From contig CM061236.1 of NCBI GenBank assembly GCA_030848705.1, positions 55,323,481 through 55,387,480 of the forward strand: DNA of 64,000 nt. Direction: 5' to 3'. Source of the DNA: Heracleum sosnowskyi. Its lineage: Eukaryota; Streptophyta; Magnoliopsida; Apiales; Apiaceae. Numbering within the stretch: position 1 is the stretch's first letter; each line of letters starts with the position of its first letter. A program made the translations under genes and the position numbers. The notes under the pieces are model-generated. The model did no database searches and was not told the origin of the DNA. It saw only the letters and a program-made list of their open reading frames with translations. Of the stretch, positions 44,811 through 55,894 are shown in pieces.

Positions 44811-47449
44811 ATGTCTCGTTTCAAAACTTGCAAGCCATTACGAATTTACAGTTTCGTGCATGGGCAGAGTTTCTGAACACACGTTCATTAGTGGCATATG
44901 CCTTGAGTACTCCCGTAGTCCTTTGCATCGATCAATTGACTGCGTTGTACACAACCGCCACGGATACAAGTGAGAATAACGTAAGATCCTTCAGTTTTTT
45001 TGTGCCAGGGGGCAGAACAATAAGGGTGACGGAACATGACTTCAACAGAATACTACATTTTTCTATAGAAAACCATGTTCCGGATCCCACAACTGAGGAG
45101 ATACATGCTTTCTTCACTCTCATAAGAAGTCAACAACCTAACTTCTTTGTGGGAGAGTTCCTTAAGCATTACCTGACATGGGACCACTGGATGAAAGAAC
45201 ATGCATAGATGATGTGCTTTGTTTCTATCCTAGGTTCCTACAGCTAATTCTCAATGATATCTTAACAGATGATGAGCGTGAGACATTCGCCAAAGAGGAG
45301 ACCATGAAGTGCATGAAGATGAAGAGCAATGCAATAACCGCTCTGATAAGAAAGAATATCTTCCAGGGGTACCCACTGTTCAAACTTGAATATCTAAGAA
45401 CGGTGCCCCTACCACTTCTACCCCCAGGGGAACAGGTAAATGAAGGTAACATTCCTCAACCTGAACTGGCTCCTGAACCACAACAATGGATGTTGATCCA
45501 GAGCCCTCAGTGGCCATCCAGACCATGAGATTGCAACCCACAATCTCTAACCACGGTCGAAGAGCCTTTGGAAGAGCCAAATGAAACCACAAACGAGCCT
45601 CCTTACCCTCCTATACCCAATATTCAGACATCCATGAGTGTAGAGGGAGATAGTGCCAAAGCAGCACCACATAAGGAGACACACCTTTCAACAACAACTC
45701 TGCCTACATCTAAAAGGAGAAGAACAAAAACCGAGGCAACTGTTGATAGTTCATTTCTCTCATCCAAAGCGCCCTTTATCGATTTTTCTGATGCTGATTG
45801 GGCTACGCTAACGAAAGCAATATCTGAACCAATAGCTCAATCATGTAAGGAAGAATTGACGGAAGCAACTGGTGTTCCGACCATATTACGGTTAGGTTCA
45901 CTGATTGAAGGTTCTTTACTGAACCAAGAGTCTTCACAGACGTCGAGAGAAGGCTTTGACCTAAATGCACAATCTAAAAGGTCATTGTCTACCTCCCCAG
46001 ATGGAACATATCTGGATCCTGCGGGTAAAGGGTCTGACGTAGGTGCAGATCGGCAACTCGGTGACGATGAATCAATTACTATTGACAAGTCAACTGAGGT
46101 AAAGTCTTTACAGACTCACGGGGAAGATTCGGGATCTCTGCTGTTAAAAGAGCCTGTTTCTAACCCCTAGAGATTCAAACTCTAGATCCTTTAAAGGATA
46201 CATCATCCATGGATGATCAGCAACTTGGTTTAACCAAGGACGGGGACTTGCGAAGCCCCATTGCACCACCGGTGACCTCCTTAAGGACGGCTACGGTGTT
46301 TTCTTCTGCAGGTACAACTAGCACAAAGGGATTGAGTGAAACAAAAACACTTACACCTGGCCTGAGTGGGAAATGAAAAATGAGTGAAACACTAACAGAA
46401 ACGTTGAGTGTACACCTAGAGCCAAACGTGAGGAGTGACACCCTAACCCTTCCAAATATTGAAGATTTGCTATTACCTGGAGGTACATGTTCAATCCACC
46501 CTCAAGAAGATTATGGAATATGTTGAGGAACCAACAACCCGGACCTTCACAGCAACAACCTGATCCTTCTGCTACCTTTTACAATGAGGATAACTTCATC
46601 GAGGATTCCTCAACTAAGGGGGAGAAAGTTGGAGAAGGGGAAACAAATGAAGTGACTAATGAAGGTTGGCAAACAACTGGATGGGGAGTTTGGGAAACCA
46701 ATGAAGCTATTCCAGTTAGACAGTATTGGATTGAGGACAGAGTACTAGAAGAAAGTGAAGAGGGATTTGAAGTCATGCAAGAGAAATCGATTCAGGAGGA
46801 GCATGAGCCATATCATCCGGAGCCAAATAGAACATCCTATCTTGGATGTTGATATGGAAGAAGAAGCAAATTCTCTATCACTAAGAGAGAAAGACACCAC
46901 TGAAGGTGATTCTCATCAAGATCCAAAGAACTACAAAGCTAAATGAACTGCTCCGTGAGCATGTTAAGGAAATCTTGATGAAGGTCAGTCCAGAGATTAC
47001 TGAAAACCCTCCTATGGTTAGATTCATGACGAATGACTTGTTCAGAATCTGCTATCTGACGGAGGACAAACTGAGAGATTACCCAAACGAATATCTAATA
47101 TCAGTTGAGAAGTATCTTAGATCCACTGGATTCACATCAACGGAGAAGGACAAAAGCAGCCGACACTCTAAGAAAATATCTTATGGAGAATGTTCCCTAC
47201 TATAGGAAGAGAGTGGAGAAAGGATTGGAAGTGCATACCAGATTGCCAAACATGCCAAAGCTAAACAAGAAAGATGTTAACATTGCATGGTTATGGGCTG
47301 GAGTGGGTCAAGAGGTTGGATATATTGGAAGACACATCCTTGGAGTAATCCTTAAACCTGGAGAACCACTGCACTATCTATCAGTGATTGATTATCAAGC
47401 TGCTAACTCCGATCCAATGAGTGAAGAAGGTGAGATTGGAATGGACTGA
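44811..47449 (+). pseudogene. F: third ORF, broken
   Basis: The ATG at 44811 is out of frame with the open stretch that follows. Pieces: FRAWAEFLNTRSLVAYALST...TEHDFNRILHFSIE (44840-45208), the TVPLPLLPPGEQ Pro-rich region (45400), acidic Ser/Thr-rich low complexity with a KRRRTK basic cluster (45568-46170), and a C-terminal domain TTKLNELLREHVKEIL...RFMTNDLFRICYL...WLWAGVGQEVGYIG (46906-47449). At least six frame changes or stops. The N-terminal domain seen here is missing in E. Confidence 0.8.
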
Positions 47450-47684
47450 AGAACAGAAGCAAAGAACAAAAGAACTATCAGCTCAAACAAGAGGAGCAAC
47501 TTCAAAGTGAAAAGTTTTATTGTTCTTTGATTTATGAAATCTGGAAATGTATATATATCTGATCCAGAATGCATTTAATATTATTACGCTGTCTTACTTT
47601 AAGTAGTTTCATGTTTCCTTAGTTAGTTGAGTTATCCTCGAAGTATTTGTTTGTCGAACTCTATCCAATCAAATAGGGGGAGAT
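47450..47684 (+). other. F: 3' untranslated region and polypurine tract
   Basis: Non-coding; ends aaatagggggagat (47671-47684) right before the 3' LTR. Almost identical to 59000-59233 of E. Confidence 0.85.
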
Positions 47685-48853
47685 TGTAAAGCATAATGTA
47701 ACATAAGATGTAAAAGAGATAACTACAACTCAACAAAGGACAAGGCAGACAATAATATTAACAGAAGCACAGGAATCCAGAATCAAAGAAGAAAAGGTAA
47801 ACTCAAAAAATCAAAATACGTTATGTATTCTTGAAGTCCGTAAACAGGTCACGGAAAGAAGTTCATGAAAATGTTCAAGCCTCAGTGACAACAAAAGAAA
47901 CAAGACTTTCAAGACGACAGAAGTATGTGAATGATTTAGGGTTCAGTACCACAGGATTCCAGTGATGAAGCAACCAGAACGACAAAGGACTTATCAGCAG
48001 CATTGAATTGAAGACATAAAAGAAGAATTGATCAAGTGTTATTCATCTGTGAACCAGACCAATTGCACTAGGTGACGGCACTAAAAAAATCAAGTTGTTT
48101 TATCGTCTCAGAAGAAATTGATACAGTCTAAAACTGAAACACCCTGGAGCTGAATGGATTTTCTAAAAAGTCAAGGACAAGGAAAAGAGTTCGATGGTTT
48201 TTCTTTTAAGAAAACCATCGAAGGTGACATAAAGAAAATCAAAAGAAAAGGATTCGATAGTTTTCTAAATTAGAAAACCATCGAATGAAAAGCATAAAGT
48301 AATTGAATACTTTAATAAAGTAAGTATTACATTCGATAGTTTTTATTTAAAAACTATCGAATTGAATAATTACTTTATTCATTCGATACTTTTCAAATTA
48401 GAAAGTGGGTGAAAAGTTTGTTTGTCTGACAGGTTGATGAGAATTGGACGGCCAAGATTGTTTTAACAATTAAGGTTCGATAGTTTTCTAAAAACTAAGT
48501 CTATAATTACACAGAGAGAGGTAGTGTCTTCCTCAGTCGAGGTTAGTTCATAGTAGCAACTACTGAGAGAGAAGTTTGAGCCGGAGAAGATCATAGAAAT
48601 TTATAGTGCTCAGAATTCTTTCATTGTATTGATTATGAATAACCTAGAACTCATTGAAGCTAATCTACGGATTAGAAATTGTAGCACCCCTCGAGGTTTA
48701 TATTTATAAAAAGATATATTCCCCGAAACTTGGTTTGGTTTGGTGTGTTTGATTTCGTTATAGAACTGAATGAATTATCCGTGAACGAAATTGAATTATT
48801 TGTGAGTATCGTATTCAACCCCCCCCCCTTCTACGATACTTCGGGACCTAACA
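47685..48853 (+). repeat. 3' LTR of F, 1169 bp
   Basis: TGTAAAGCATAATG ... GGGACCTAACA; about ten differences from the 5' LTR by eye. The terminal stem is at 48805-48840. Followed directly by atgtt and B's third ORF. Confidence 0.93.
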
Positions 48854-48858
48854 ATGTT
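48854..48858 (+). repeat. Target-site duplication of X/F composite, right copy
   Basis: atgtt, matching 31736-31740. Confidence 0.93.
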
Positions 48859-51468
48859 GACAATGAAACTCTTCATAAGAGAAAAAGAAGATTAGTAGCC
48901 AATTATCTTTTTGATAATGTGGATGAGTCTACACCAAACACTGAAGCTGTTCAGCATGAAGCTCCAGAAGATTTTGTTGAGGAGCCTGTTGTAAATAATG
49001 CTAATGAGGACAGGGTTTTTGTGGATAATGAAGCTCCTGAAGTTTTTATTCAGGAGGCTACTGAAGATTTTGAAGCAGCCACTGTGCCTGACATGGCAAA
49101 TGCTGATATAGAGGCTGAAATTTTTGAGCAAGATACTTTATTTGCTGATCTTGCTATGGATAATATTCTTGAAGCACATCCTAGTATCAGTGTTTGTGAT
49201 ACTGAGGATGTGGCAGCTGATCAACCCACCCAAATTTTAGATGAGTCAATTGCAACTCACACAGAGCTCCTCTCTGTAAATAATCAAATTCCTGAATTGG
49301 GTGAGGAGGTTGATCAGGTAGTTGAAGCTGCTGTCGAGAACTTGGTTGAAGCTACAACAGAAGAAGTTCCAACAGAAGAAGTTGTTGCAGAGTCAGTTCC
49401 TGTGGAAACAGAGGTTTTTGTAAATACAAACTCTGAGATAAATGCTGAGGCTACTGCAGACAATGTTCATGAAGAAATTGCAGAGCAGATAGAAGAAAAT
49501 GCTAATAATGCTGATCACACATCTGTACACTCTGATCATGCAAACTCTGAGGTTAATCCTGCACTTTCAAACTCTGATAGTCATGAGTCACTACCTTTTC
49601 TAAGGGATCCTACTACAGAGTCTATCAAGGAAAACCAAAATGCAACTGAAGCTCACTTCAGAGAAATGCATTATGCTAATTGGTCTGGAGCAGACTGCAT
49701 TTTCTCTACTCAAAGGGCTGCTGATTTTGTACAAAAGTCTGCTGCAGAGATTTCTAATCCTGAGCTGTTAGCTCATTTTAAGGCGACCATTGTTCAAGTC
49801 AAGTCATTGCACAATCGCTTTGATGAGACAAACAAAGTTGTTCTTGGGTTGAGTAATGATATTGCTCTTAAGGATTTAGCAATGAAGCAAGATAAAGCTA
49901 GATTTTCATCTTTGATCAAGGATCAAGAAGACATCAAGAAGAGGCTATCCAATGTTGAAATCAATCAAGCTGCCATATCTACTAAAATTAATTTGATTGC
50001 TACTTCACTAGAGTTGCTGACATCAGTTTTTATTCCTGATGATGTCAAAAAGGGGGAGAAAGTACCTAAAGACAAATGCAAAAGGACTCCAACCTTTAGA
50101 CTGAGGGATGATTCAAATGATGGTGGAAGTCGAGGAACAGAGAAAAGGTCAAAGTCTTCTCAAGAGCAAGGGAGACTTCGGTCAAACTCTGCTAGACAGA
50201 CAAACTCTGAGAGGTTAAACTCTGGTAGTCAATCTTCTTCAAGACTTAAGAGTCTAGTGATTTCATCAAATCCAACTACTGATGAAGAGATTGCTGCTAA
50301 GCTTTTCATGGAAGAACATGGTGGTGAAGCCACAATGGAAGATTTGGATACTGAGATGAAGCTTCTTGCTGAAGAACACCAGAAAAAGATTGAAGCTGGT
50401 ACTTATAAGAAGAAATCTGTAAAGGCTCCTAGATTAAAGGAAAAAGGAATTATCATCAAGGAAAATACTCAACAGAGTATACAATACACAAGGAGGCCTA
50501 CAGTAAATGTTTCTGGAAAAGGAAAAGGTATACTGGTAGAAGAAGGGCAGTTACCAAAGAAGAATTATTCAACCTCTGACGTTGCTCAAGTTGAATCAAG
50601 GATAACTAAATCAACCTCTGACGTTGCTCATGTTGATATTTCTACTAAAGTTGTGACAACCTCTGACAAGGCTCAAGTTGTACAAACTCAGCTAGCTCCA
50701 CAACTCCAAGGTTTCTTAAGACCTGTACTTTCTGAAACTCTAACGCTAGAAGCTGTGGACTTTTCACAAACCAGAACAGTACTTGGAAAAGAATCTTATG
50801 ATAAGTCTGGTTTGGGTTCACACAGGGAGAAAAGAATAAATAACAGACCTTTTGATCATTCATCACTGGCAGAACCTGGTGTTGGGGTATCTCAAGAGAG
50901 CCTTGATAAACTAGAATCTGTTCAGATGGTCTATCATAGAGGGTTGAAGAAAGAGGTGCTGTTATATTTTATGTCTGACGGAAGAGTATACATAATAGGA
51001 GAAGCTGATGTTCATTTGAAACTATAAGAAGAGCTTGAGTATGTTCTATATCTTCTCAAAATCAAAAATAGAAGTACTCATGATGCTGCTCTAGTTTTAA
51101 AAGACAGAATGATGAAGTCCAAAGTTCTTCTTGGAGGAGGTGTTTCCAGTGCATATATTCCTAAGTACAGAGATGCTTATGGAAAGATTGTTGAAATGAA
51201 GAGAAACAGTGCCAAGTTCAATACTGCACTGGGTATAAAGGTCTTGGAGTTCAACTTAGAGTCTGACAAATCTTACTTTATCCGGCTAGGGAATGAAATG
51301 AGGAAGAACAGCATTTATTCTCTGAGAGCTGCTATCTACCATACTGGAGAAAGTGATCCAGAGCTTAAGGAATTGAAAGAAATCATGATGGAAGAGCTGG
51401 AAAAAGCTGAAAGGAGGCTTCTCATCGATTATCTCAGGACAGTACCTGATATTGAAGAGATTAAGTAA
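48859..51468 (+). pseudogene. B: third ORF, C-terminal part, one stop
   Basis: Resumes in the frame of 30709-31740 (DNETLHKRKRRLV, a second basic cluster). A very acidic Val/Glu/Ala-rich stretch follows, with repeats such as EAPEDFVEE and EAPEVFIQE, then a coiled-coil-prone region (HFKATIVQVKSLHNRF...KDQEDIKKRLSNVEINQAA), a basic Ser-rich linker, and a C-terminal domain. A single TAA at 51025-51027 splits this; the frame stays open to 51468 (ESDKSYFIRLGNEMRKNSIYS ... EEIK). Both parts together give about 1213 codons. Function unknown; the acidic plus coiled-coil make-up suggests a structural or adaptor protein more than an envelope. Confidence 0.8.
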
Positions 51469-51614
51469 AGTCTGACTGTAAGTTTTTAAAGTTTTCTGTT
51501 CTAAGTTAAAGTTAAACTCTGTTATATTTTAAACACTGCATTTGTTATATGTTTTGACATCATCAATTATCTATTTAACTTGTACATCTTCATTATGCAC
51601 AAGTTGGGGGAGAT
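51469..51614 (+). other. B: 3' untranslated region and polypurine tract
   Basis: Short non-coding stretch that ends acaagttgggggagat before the 3' LTR. Confidence 0.88.
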
Positions 51615-52108
51615 TGTTAGATATAAATTCCTGACGTTTGTTCATCAGTGTTTAAGTACCAGGTACTCATCAGAGTTTACTGGAAGCCAGTCAGAGTTTA
51701 TTAAAGTCTGACGGAGTGAGAGTTTGCCTTAGCTGTCGGTGCTAATATAAAGGTTCTAGAAGCAATATGTCTTGAAGATGGAAAGAAGCAAGATATATTG
51801 AGACAGTTAAGGAAACGGAACAAAAGACAGAAGCAATCCTAATTTGATATGATTTGTATAGCTAATTTATAGGAATATCAATTAGAGATTGATTATGTAA
51901 ATGTGTATTATATAAACACAGATAGGTTAACCCTAAAAGGGATGCGAATACAATATACATTATTCTTGTAACCTTGCAGCTCTCTGTGATATTTTACATC
52001 ACAAAGAGAAGAGTTATTTATATAATTCAGTTGTTGATTCATAAACAGTGTTCTCAATTGTTATTATCATATTTATATTGATTATATATTGTGTAATTCG
52101 GCCTAACA
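51615..52108 (+). repeat. 3' LTR of B
   Basis: TGTTAGATATAAATTCC ... CGGCCTAACA, near-identical to the 5' LTR. The TATA box at 51909-51916 reads tatataaa. Confidence 0.95.
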
Positions 52109-52113
52109 GGCTA
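52109..52113 (+). repeat. Target-site duplication of B, right copy
   Basis: ggcta, matching 24188-24192. Confidence 0.95.
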
Positions 52114-55102
52114 CAATGTAGATTTCAGAAAGGACAAGTTCTTGATCACCAACAGGAAGGATGAGAAGCTTACTCTACTGGGAGTGAGAAAAGGAAATTT
52201 GTTTATAGCTAACTTAAGTTCTTCCAGTGAAGGAGAATTTATATGTTTCTATGCAAAGGCATCTTCAGAACAAAGTTGGCTATGGCACAAGAAGCTCTCA
52301 CACTTGAACTTCAAAACTATGAACTCTTTGGTAAAGAGAGAGTTAGTGAGATGGTTGCCCCTGATGGAATTCAATCAGGAGGGACTATGTGAAGCATGTG
52401 AAAAGGGGAAGTCGAAGAAAGCATCACATGGATGCAAAGGAATGACAAGCATTACTGAACCATTACAGCTGATTCATATGGATTTATTTGGTCCAGTCAA
52501 TGTTATGTCACTTTCAAGAAAAAGATATGCATTGGTGATGGTGGATGACTACTCCAAGTACACGTGGGTGTTGTTCATACAATCAAAGGATGAAGCAACA
52601 CAACTAATCATTGATCACATCAAGAAGATAGAAGTGGAAGCTAAGCTACCTGTGCGGACAATCAGATCAGACAATGGAACTGAATTCAATAATGCAGTTC
52701 TTAATGATTTCTGCTCAGAGAAAGGAATATCAAGACAGTTTTCAGCACCAAGAACTCCTCAACAGAATGGAGTAGTGGAAAGAAAGAACAGGACCTTGGT
52801 TGAAGCAGCAAGGACCATGTTGAGTGAATCAAAACTTCCCACTTACTTTTGGGCTTAAGCAGTGAACACAGCTTGCTACACTCAGAATCGAACCCTGATC
52901 AACAAAGATCATGAAAAGACTCCGTATGAGTTAATGGCCAACAAGAAACCAACACTGAAGTACTTTCATGTGTTTGGTGCAAAGTGCTTTGTACTTAAAG
53001 ATGGAGAACATCTTGGCAAGTTTGATGCCAAAGCAGATGAAGGCATTTTTCTGGGCTATTCTCTGGAATCTAAGGCTTTCAGGGTATATGTGATTGAAGA
53101 CAAGAAGGTGTTGGAAAGCTTTAATGTAACATTTGACGACACCAAAAGACCAGGCCTGCAAACTGGAGAGAACTCTGAATCCTTGGTATTTGAAAATCTA
53201 TCAGGAGATCTCTCTGACAATGAAGAAGTACCTGAAGTTGTTACAGTTATTAATGATAATCATAATGATAATGATTCTGGACAAAGTGGTGACCAAAGTG
53301 GAGATCCTCAAAATTCTACAGGATCCACTAGTCAGTCTATAGAATCATTAGATCAAACCGTCAACAACTCAAGGGGAGCAGGAGAAGGATCAACTAGTCA
53401 CACTCCACAACATCTAAAACAAGGAGAATCATCAAGATCGCATCTGCCAAGACAAAGGGTATGGAATAGAGATCATCCCTTTCACTTGATCATTGGTGAT
53501 CCGGACACAGGAGTGAGAACTAGGAGAACATCACAAAATGAATGTCACTATTCTGGGTTTCTTTTAGAAACAGAACCTAAGAAAGTTGAAGATGCTCTAG
53601 ATGATCCAGATTGGGTGATTTCTATGCAAGAGGAACTCAATCAGTTTGAAAGGCAGAAAGTTTGGAAGCTAGTACCCAGGCCTAAGGGAAAATCTCTTAT
53701 TGGAACAAGATGGGTATTCAGAAATAAGTTGGACGAAGATGGCATTGTAACGAGAAACAAAGCCAGACTGGTTGCTAAAGGTTACTCTCAAGAATAGGGA
53801 ATTGATTATGATGAAACCTATGCACCAGTAGCAAGACTTGAGGCCATCAGAATGTTTCTGGCATTTGCTGCGCATTCCAATTACAAGGTATATCAGATGG
53901 ATGTGAAGAGTGCTTTTCTGAACGGGGAGTTAGAAGAAGAAGTGTATGTGGAACAACCTCCAGGTTTTGAGGATTCAAAACTGGCAGACTTTGTGTACTT
54001 TCTATTCAAAGCTCTCTACGGACTCAAACAAGCTCCAAGGACATGGTATGACACTCTCTCTGAATTCTTACTTGAAAATGATTTTACAAGAGGTGTCGTA
54101 GACAAAACTCTCTTTGTCAAAAAGCATAAAAATGATTTGATATTGGTGCAAGTATATGTTGATGACATAATATTTGGTTCTACTAATGATGATCTATGCA
54201 AGAGATTTGCTAAGTTAATGCAGAGTCGTTATGAAATGAGCATGATGGGTGAATTGTCATTGTTTCTTGGACTGCAAGTATACCAAAAACAAGATGGTAT
54301 ATTCATTTGTCAGTCCAAGTACATTAAAGATCTTCTGAAGAAGTATCAAATGGAAGACTCATCTACAGCAAAGACTCCTATGCCAACTGCCACTAAGCTT
54401 GATAAGGATGAAACTGGTAAGAAGGTTGACATCACAGGCTACAGAGGTATGAGAGGCTCATTACTTTATCTCACTTCAAGTAGACCAGATATAATGTTTG
54501 CAACATGCTTGTGTGCTAGGTTTCAGTCTGATCCTAAAGAATCTCATCTAATAGCTGTTAAGCGAATATTTATATATCTTAAGGGGACTCCAAATCTTGG
54601 AATTTGGTACCCTAAAGATACAGGATTTGATCTTATTGGATACACAGACTCTGATTTTGCAGGTTGTAAGATTGATCGGAAGAGTACTTCAGGAAGCTGT
54701 CAGTTTCTTGGAAGAAGGTTAGTTTCCTGGTACAGCAAGAAGCAGCATTCAGTGTCCACATCAACAGCTGAGGCCGAATACATTGCTGCTGGTAGCTGCT
54801 GTGCTCAGATCTTGTGGATGAGAAACCAACTCCGTGACTATGGGCTTTTGTTGACAAAGATTCCAATATTTTGCGACAACACAAGTGCCATAGCAATCTC
54901 AAACAACCCAGTGCAACACTCGAGGACGAAGCACATCGACATCAGGTATCATTTTATCCGAGAGCATGTCATGAATGGAACTGTGGAGTTACTTTTTGTA
55001 CCCACAGAGGATCAAATTGCAGACATCTTTACTAAACCGCTTGATGAATCCACTTTTTCTAAGCTGGTTGGTGAACTTGGGATGTTAAATCTTTCTAATT
55101 GA
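52114..55102 (+). pseudogene. E: rest of pol (protease end, integrase, RT, RNase H), two stops
   Basis: One continuous frame from the B insertion point to 55102, broken only by TAA at 52856-52858 and TAG at 53795-53797. Integrase: finger WHKKLSHL...CEACEKGK and the catalytic set HMDLFG, SDNGTEF, NGVVERKN. A polar linker follows, then RT with FLNGELEEEVYVEQPPGF and YVDD at 54155-54166, then RNase H with SDFAGC, AEAEYIAAGS, FCDNTSA and IADIFTKPL. All visible catalytic residues of integrase, RT and RNase H are kept, so apart from the two stops and the protease change the decay is light. Confidence 0.93.
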
Positions 55103-55894
55103 TTTTGATTAGAAGTCAGTAACTGCAGATAGTCCTAGTGAATACACGAGTTTAAGAATTTCCATATCCTTAGGACTCGTGAATTTATTTTCTGGTGCAA
55201 TTCTTGTAGTTAGGATTATTGTACTAATTTTATGTCATAATTATGGATGATATATCTTCTGGCATTTAATTGGTTATTAATTCTAAAAATTATTTAGGTG
55301 CTAATATTTGTTCTAAATATTTAAGCATCTATTTAATTTGAATTAATTTACTTTGTTTTTGACATTGTAGATTAATGCAGCATAATTCATTGGATTTTAA
55401 TTGGTTAATATCATTTAATGATATTTAGTCGATTTTATTCTAAGAAAATTGTGAATTTTCTGTTAACAATTGATTTTGGTAAATTTTAAAAGTTTATTCA
55501 AAATAAAACTTGACAGGAAATAAAAGGTTTGAATTTTAGAACATGAACAGGTTTTAGAATTTGAACAGAAGCAAAAAATATCGAATTTCAGGAAATTCGA
55601 TAGTTTTTCTAAGTACTAGAAGAAATCTATCGAAAGTAATTTTCGATGGTTTTTGGAAAAGGAAAGGAAAAACTATCGAAAACAATTCTCGATAGTTTTT
55701 GAAGAAAATTTGAAAAAGCATCGAATTGAATTTCATTAATCTTTATCTAAATTCTCGATGGTTTTTTGAAATAAAAAGAAAATCTATCGGAGAGAATTAA
55801 TTTTTCCTTTATTTTAATTCTCGATTGTTTTTCAACAAAAGGTTTTCGATAGTTTTTGTATTAAACAACAAAGACATTCGAAGGTGAGGAGACC
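55103..55894 (+). other. E: post-pol spacer with TCGATAGTTTTT motifs
   Basis: AT-rich and non-coding, collinear with F's spacer. Copies of ttcgatagttttt or close variants lie at about 55597, 55642, 55687, 55754 and 55848. Near 55880 it jumps straight into the middle of the third ORF, so the start of that ORF is deleted. Confidence 0.8.

Larger units (their letters stand above)
31741..48853. mobile_element. Composite insertion X+F in B's third ORF
   Basis: Flanked by atgtt on both sides, so it behaves as one insertion. The left edge is TGTTAGGTCCCG, the U5 end of a minus-strand LTR (X). The right edge is CGGGACCTAACA, the U5 end of F's plus-strand 3' LTR. So both outer ends are U5 ends, not the normal U3/U5 pair. 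Removing it restores B's frame across the junction. Confidence 0.85.
33476..48853 (+). mobile_element. Element F: defective family-2 copia
   Basis: LTRs 33476-34646 and 47685-48853, primer site 34649-34660 and polypurine tract 47671-47684. The internal region is heavily decayed: the Gag capsid region is deleted, and gag, pol and third ORF are full of stops and frameshifts. Yet the two LTRs differ at only about ten positions by eye. A G-family solo LTR interrupts it at 36677-41403. Confidence 0.93.
24193..52108 (+). mobile_element. Element B: family-1 copia with third ORF, intron-less
   Basis: Complete element: 493-bp and 494-bp LTRs, initiator-Met primer site, open gag-pol of 1529 codons, post-pol spacer, third ORF (split by the 31741-48853 insertion), polypurine tract and 5-bp duplications ggcta. 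By eye the LTRs differ by about five substitutions and one 1-bp indel. Without the internal insertion it would be about 10.8 kb, in the SIRE/Maximus size range. It lacks the gag C-terminal segment present in A and D. Confidence 0.95.

Noticed and set aside
48730..48853. Open frame running from F's LTR into B's third ORF, like a readout fusion gene
   Set aside because: It begins without an ATG and is open by chance; the genuine frame continues from 31740.
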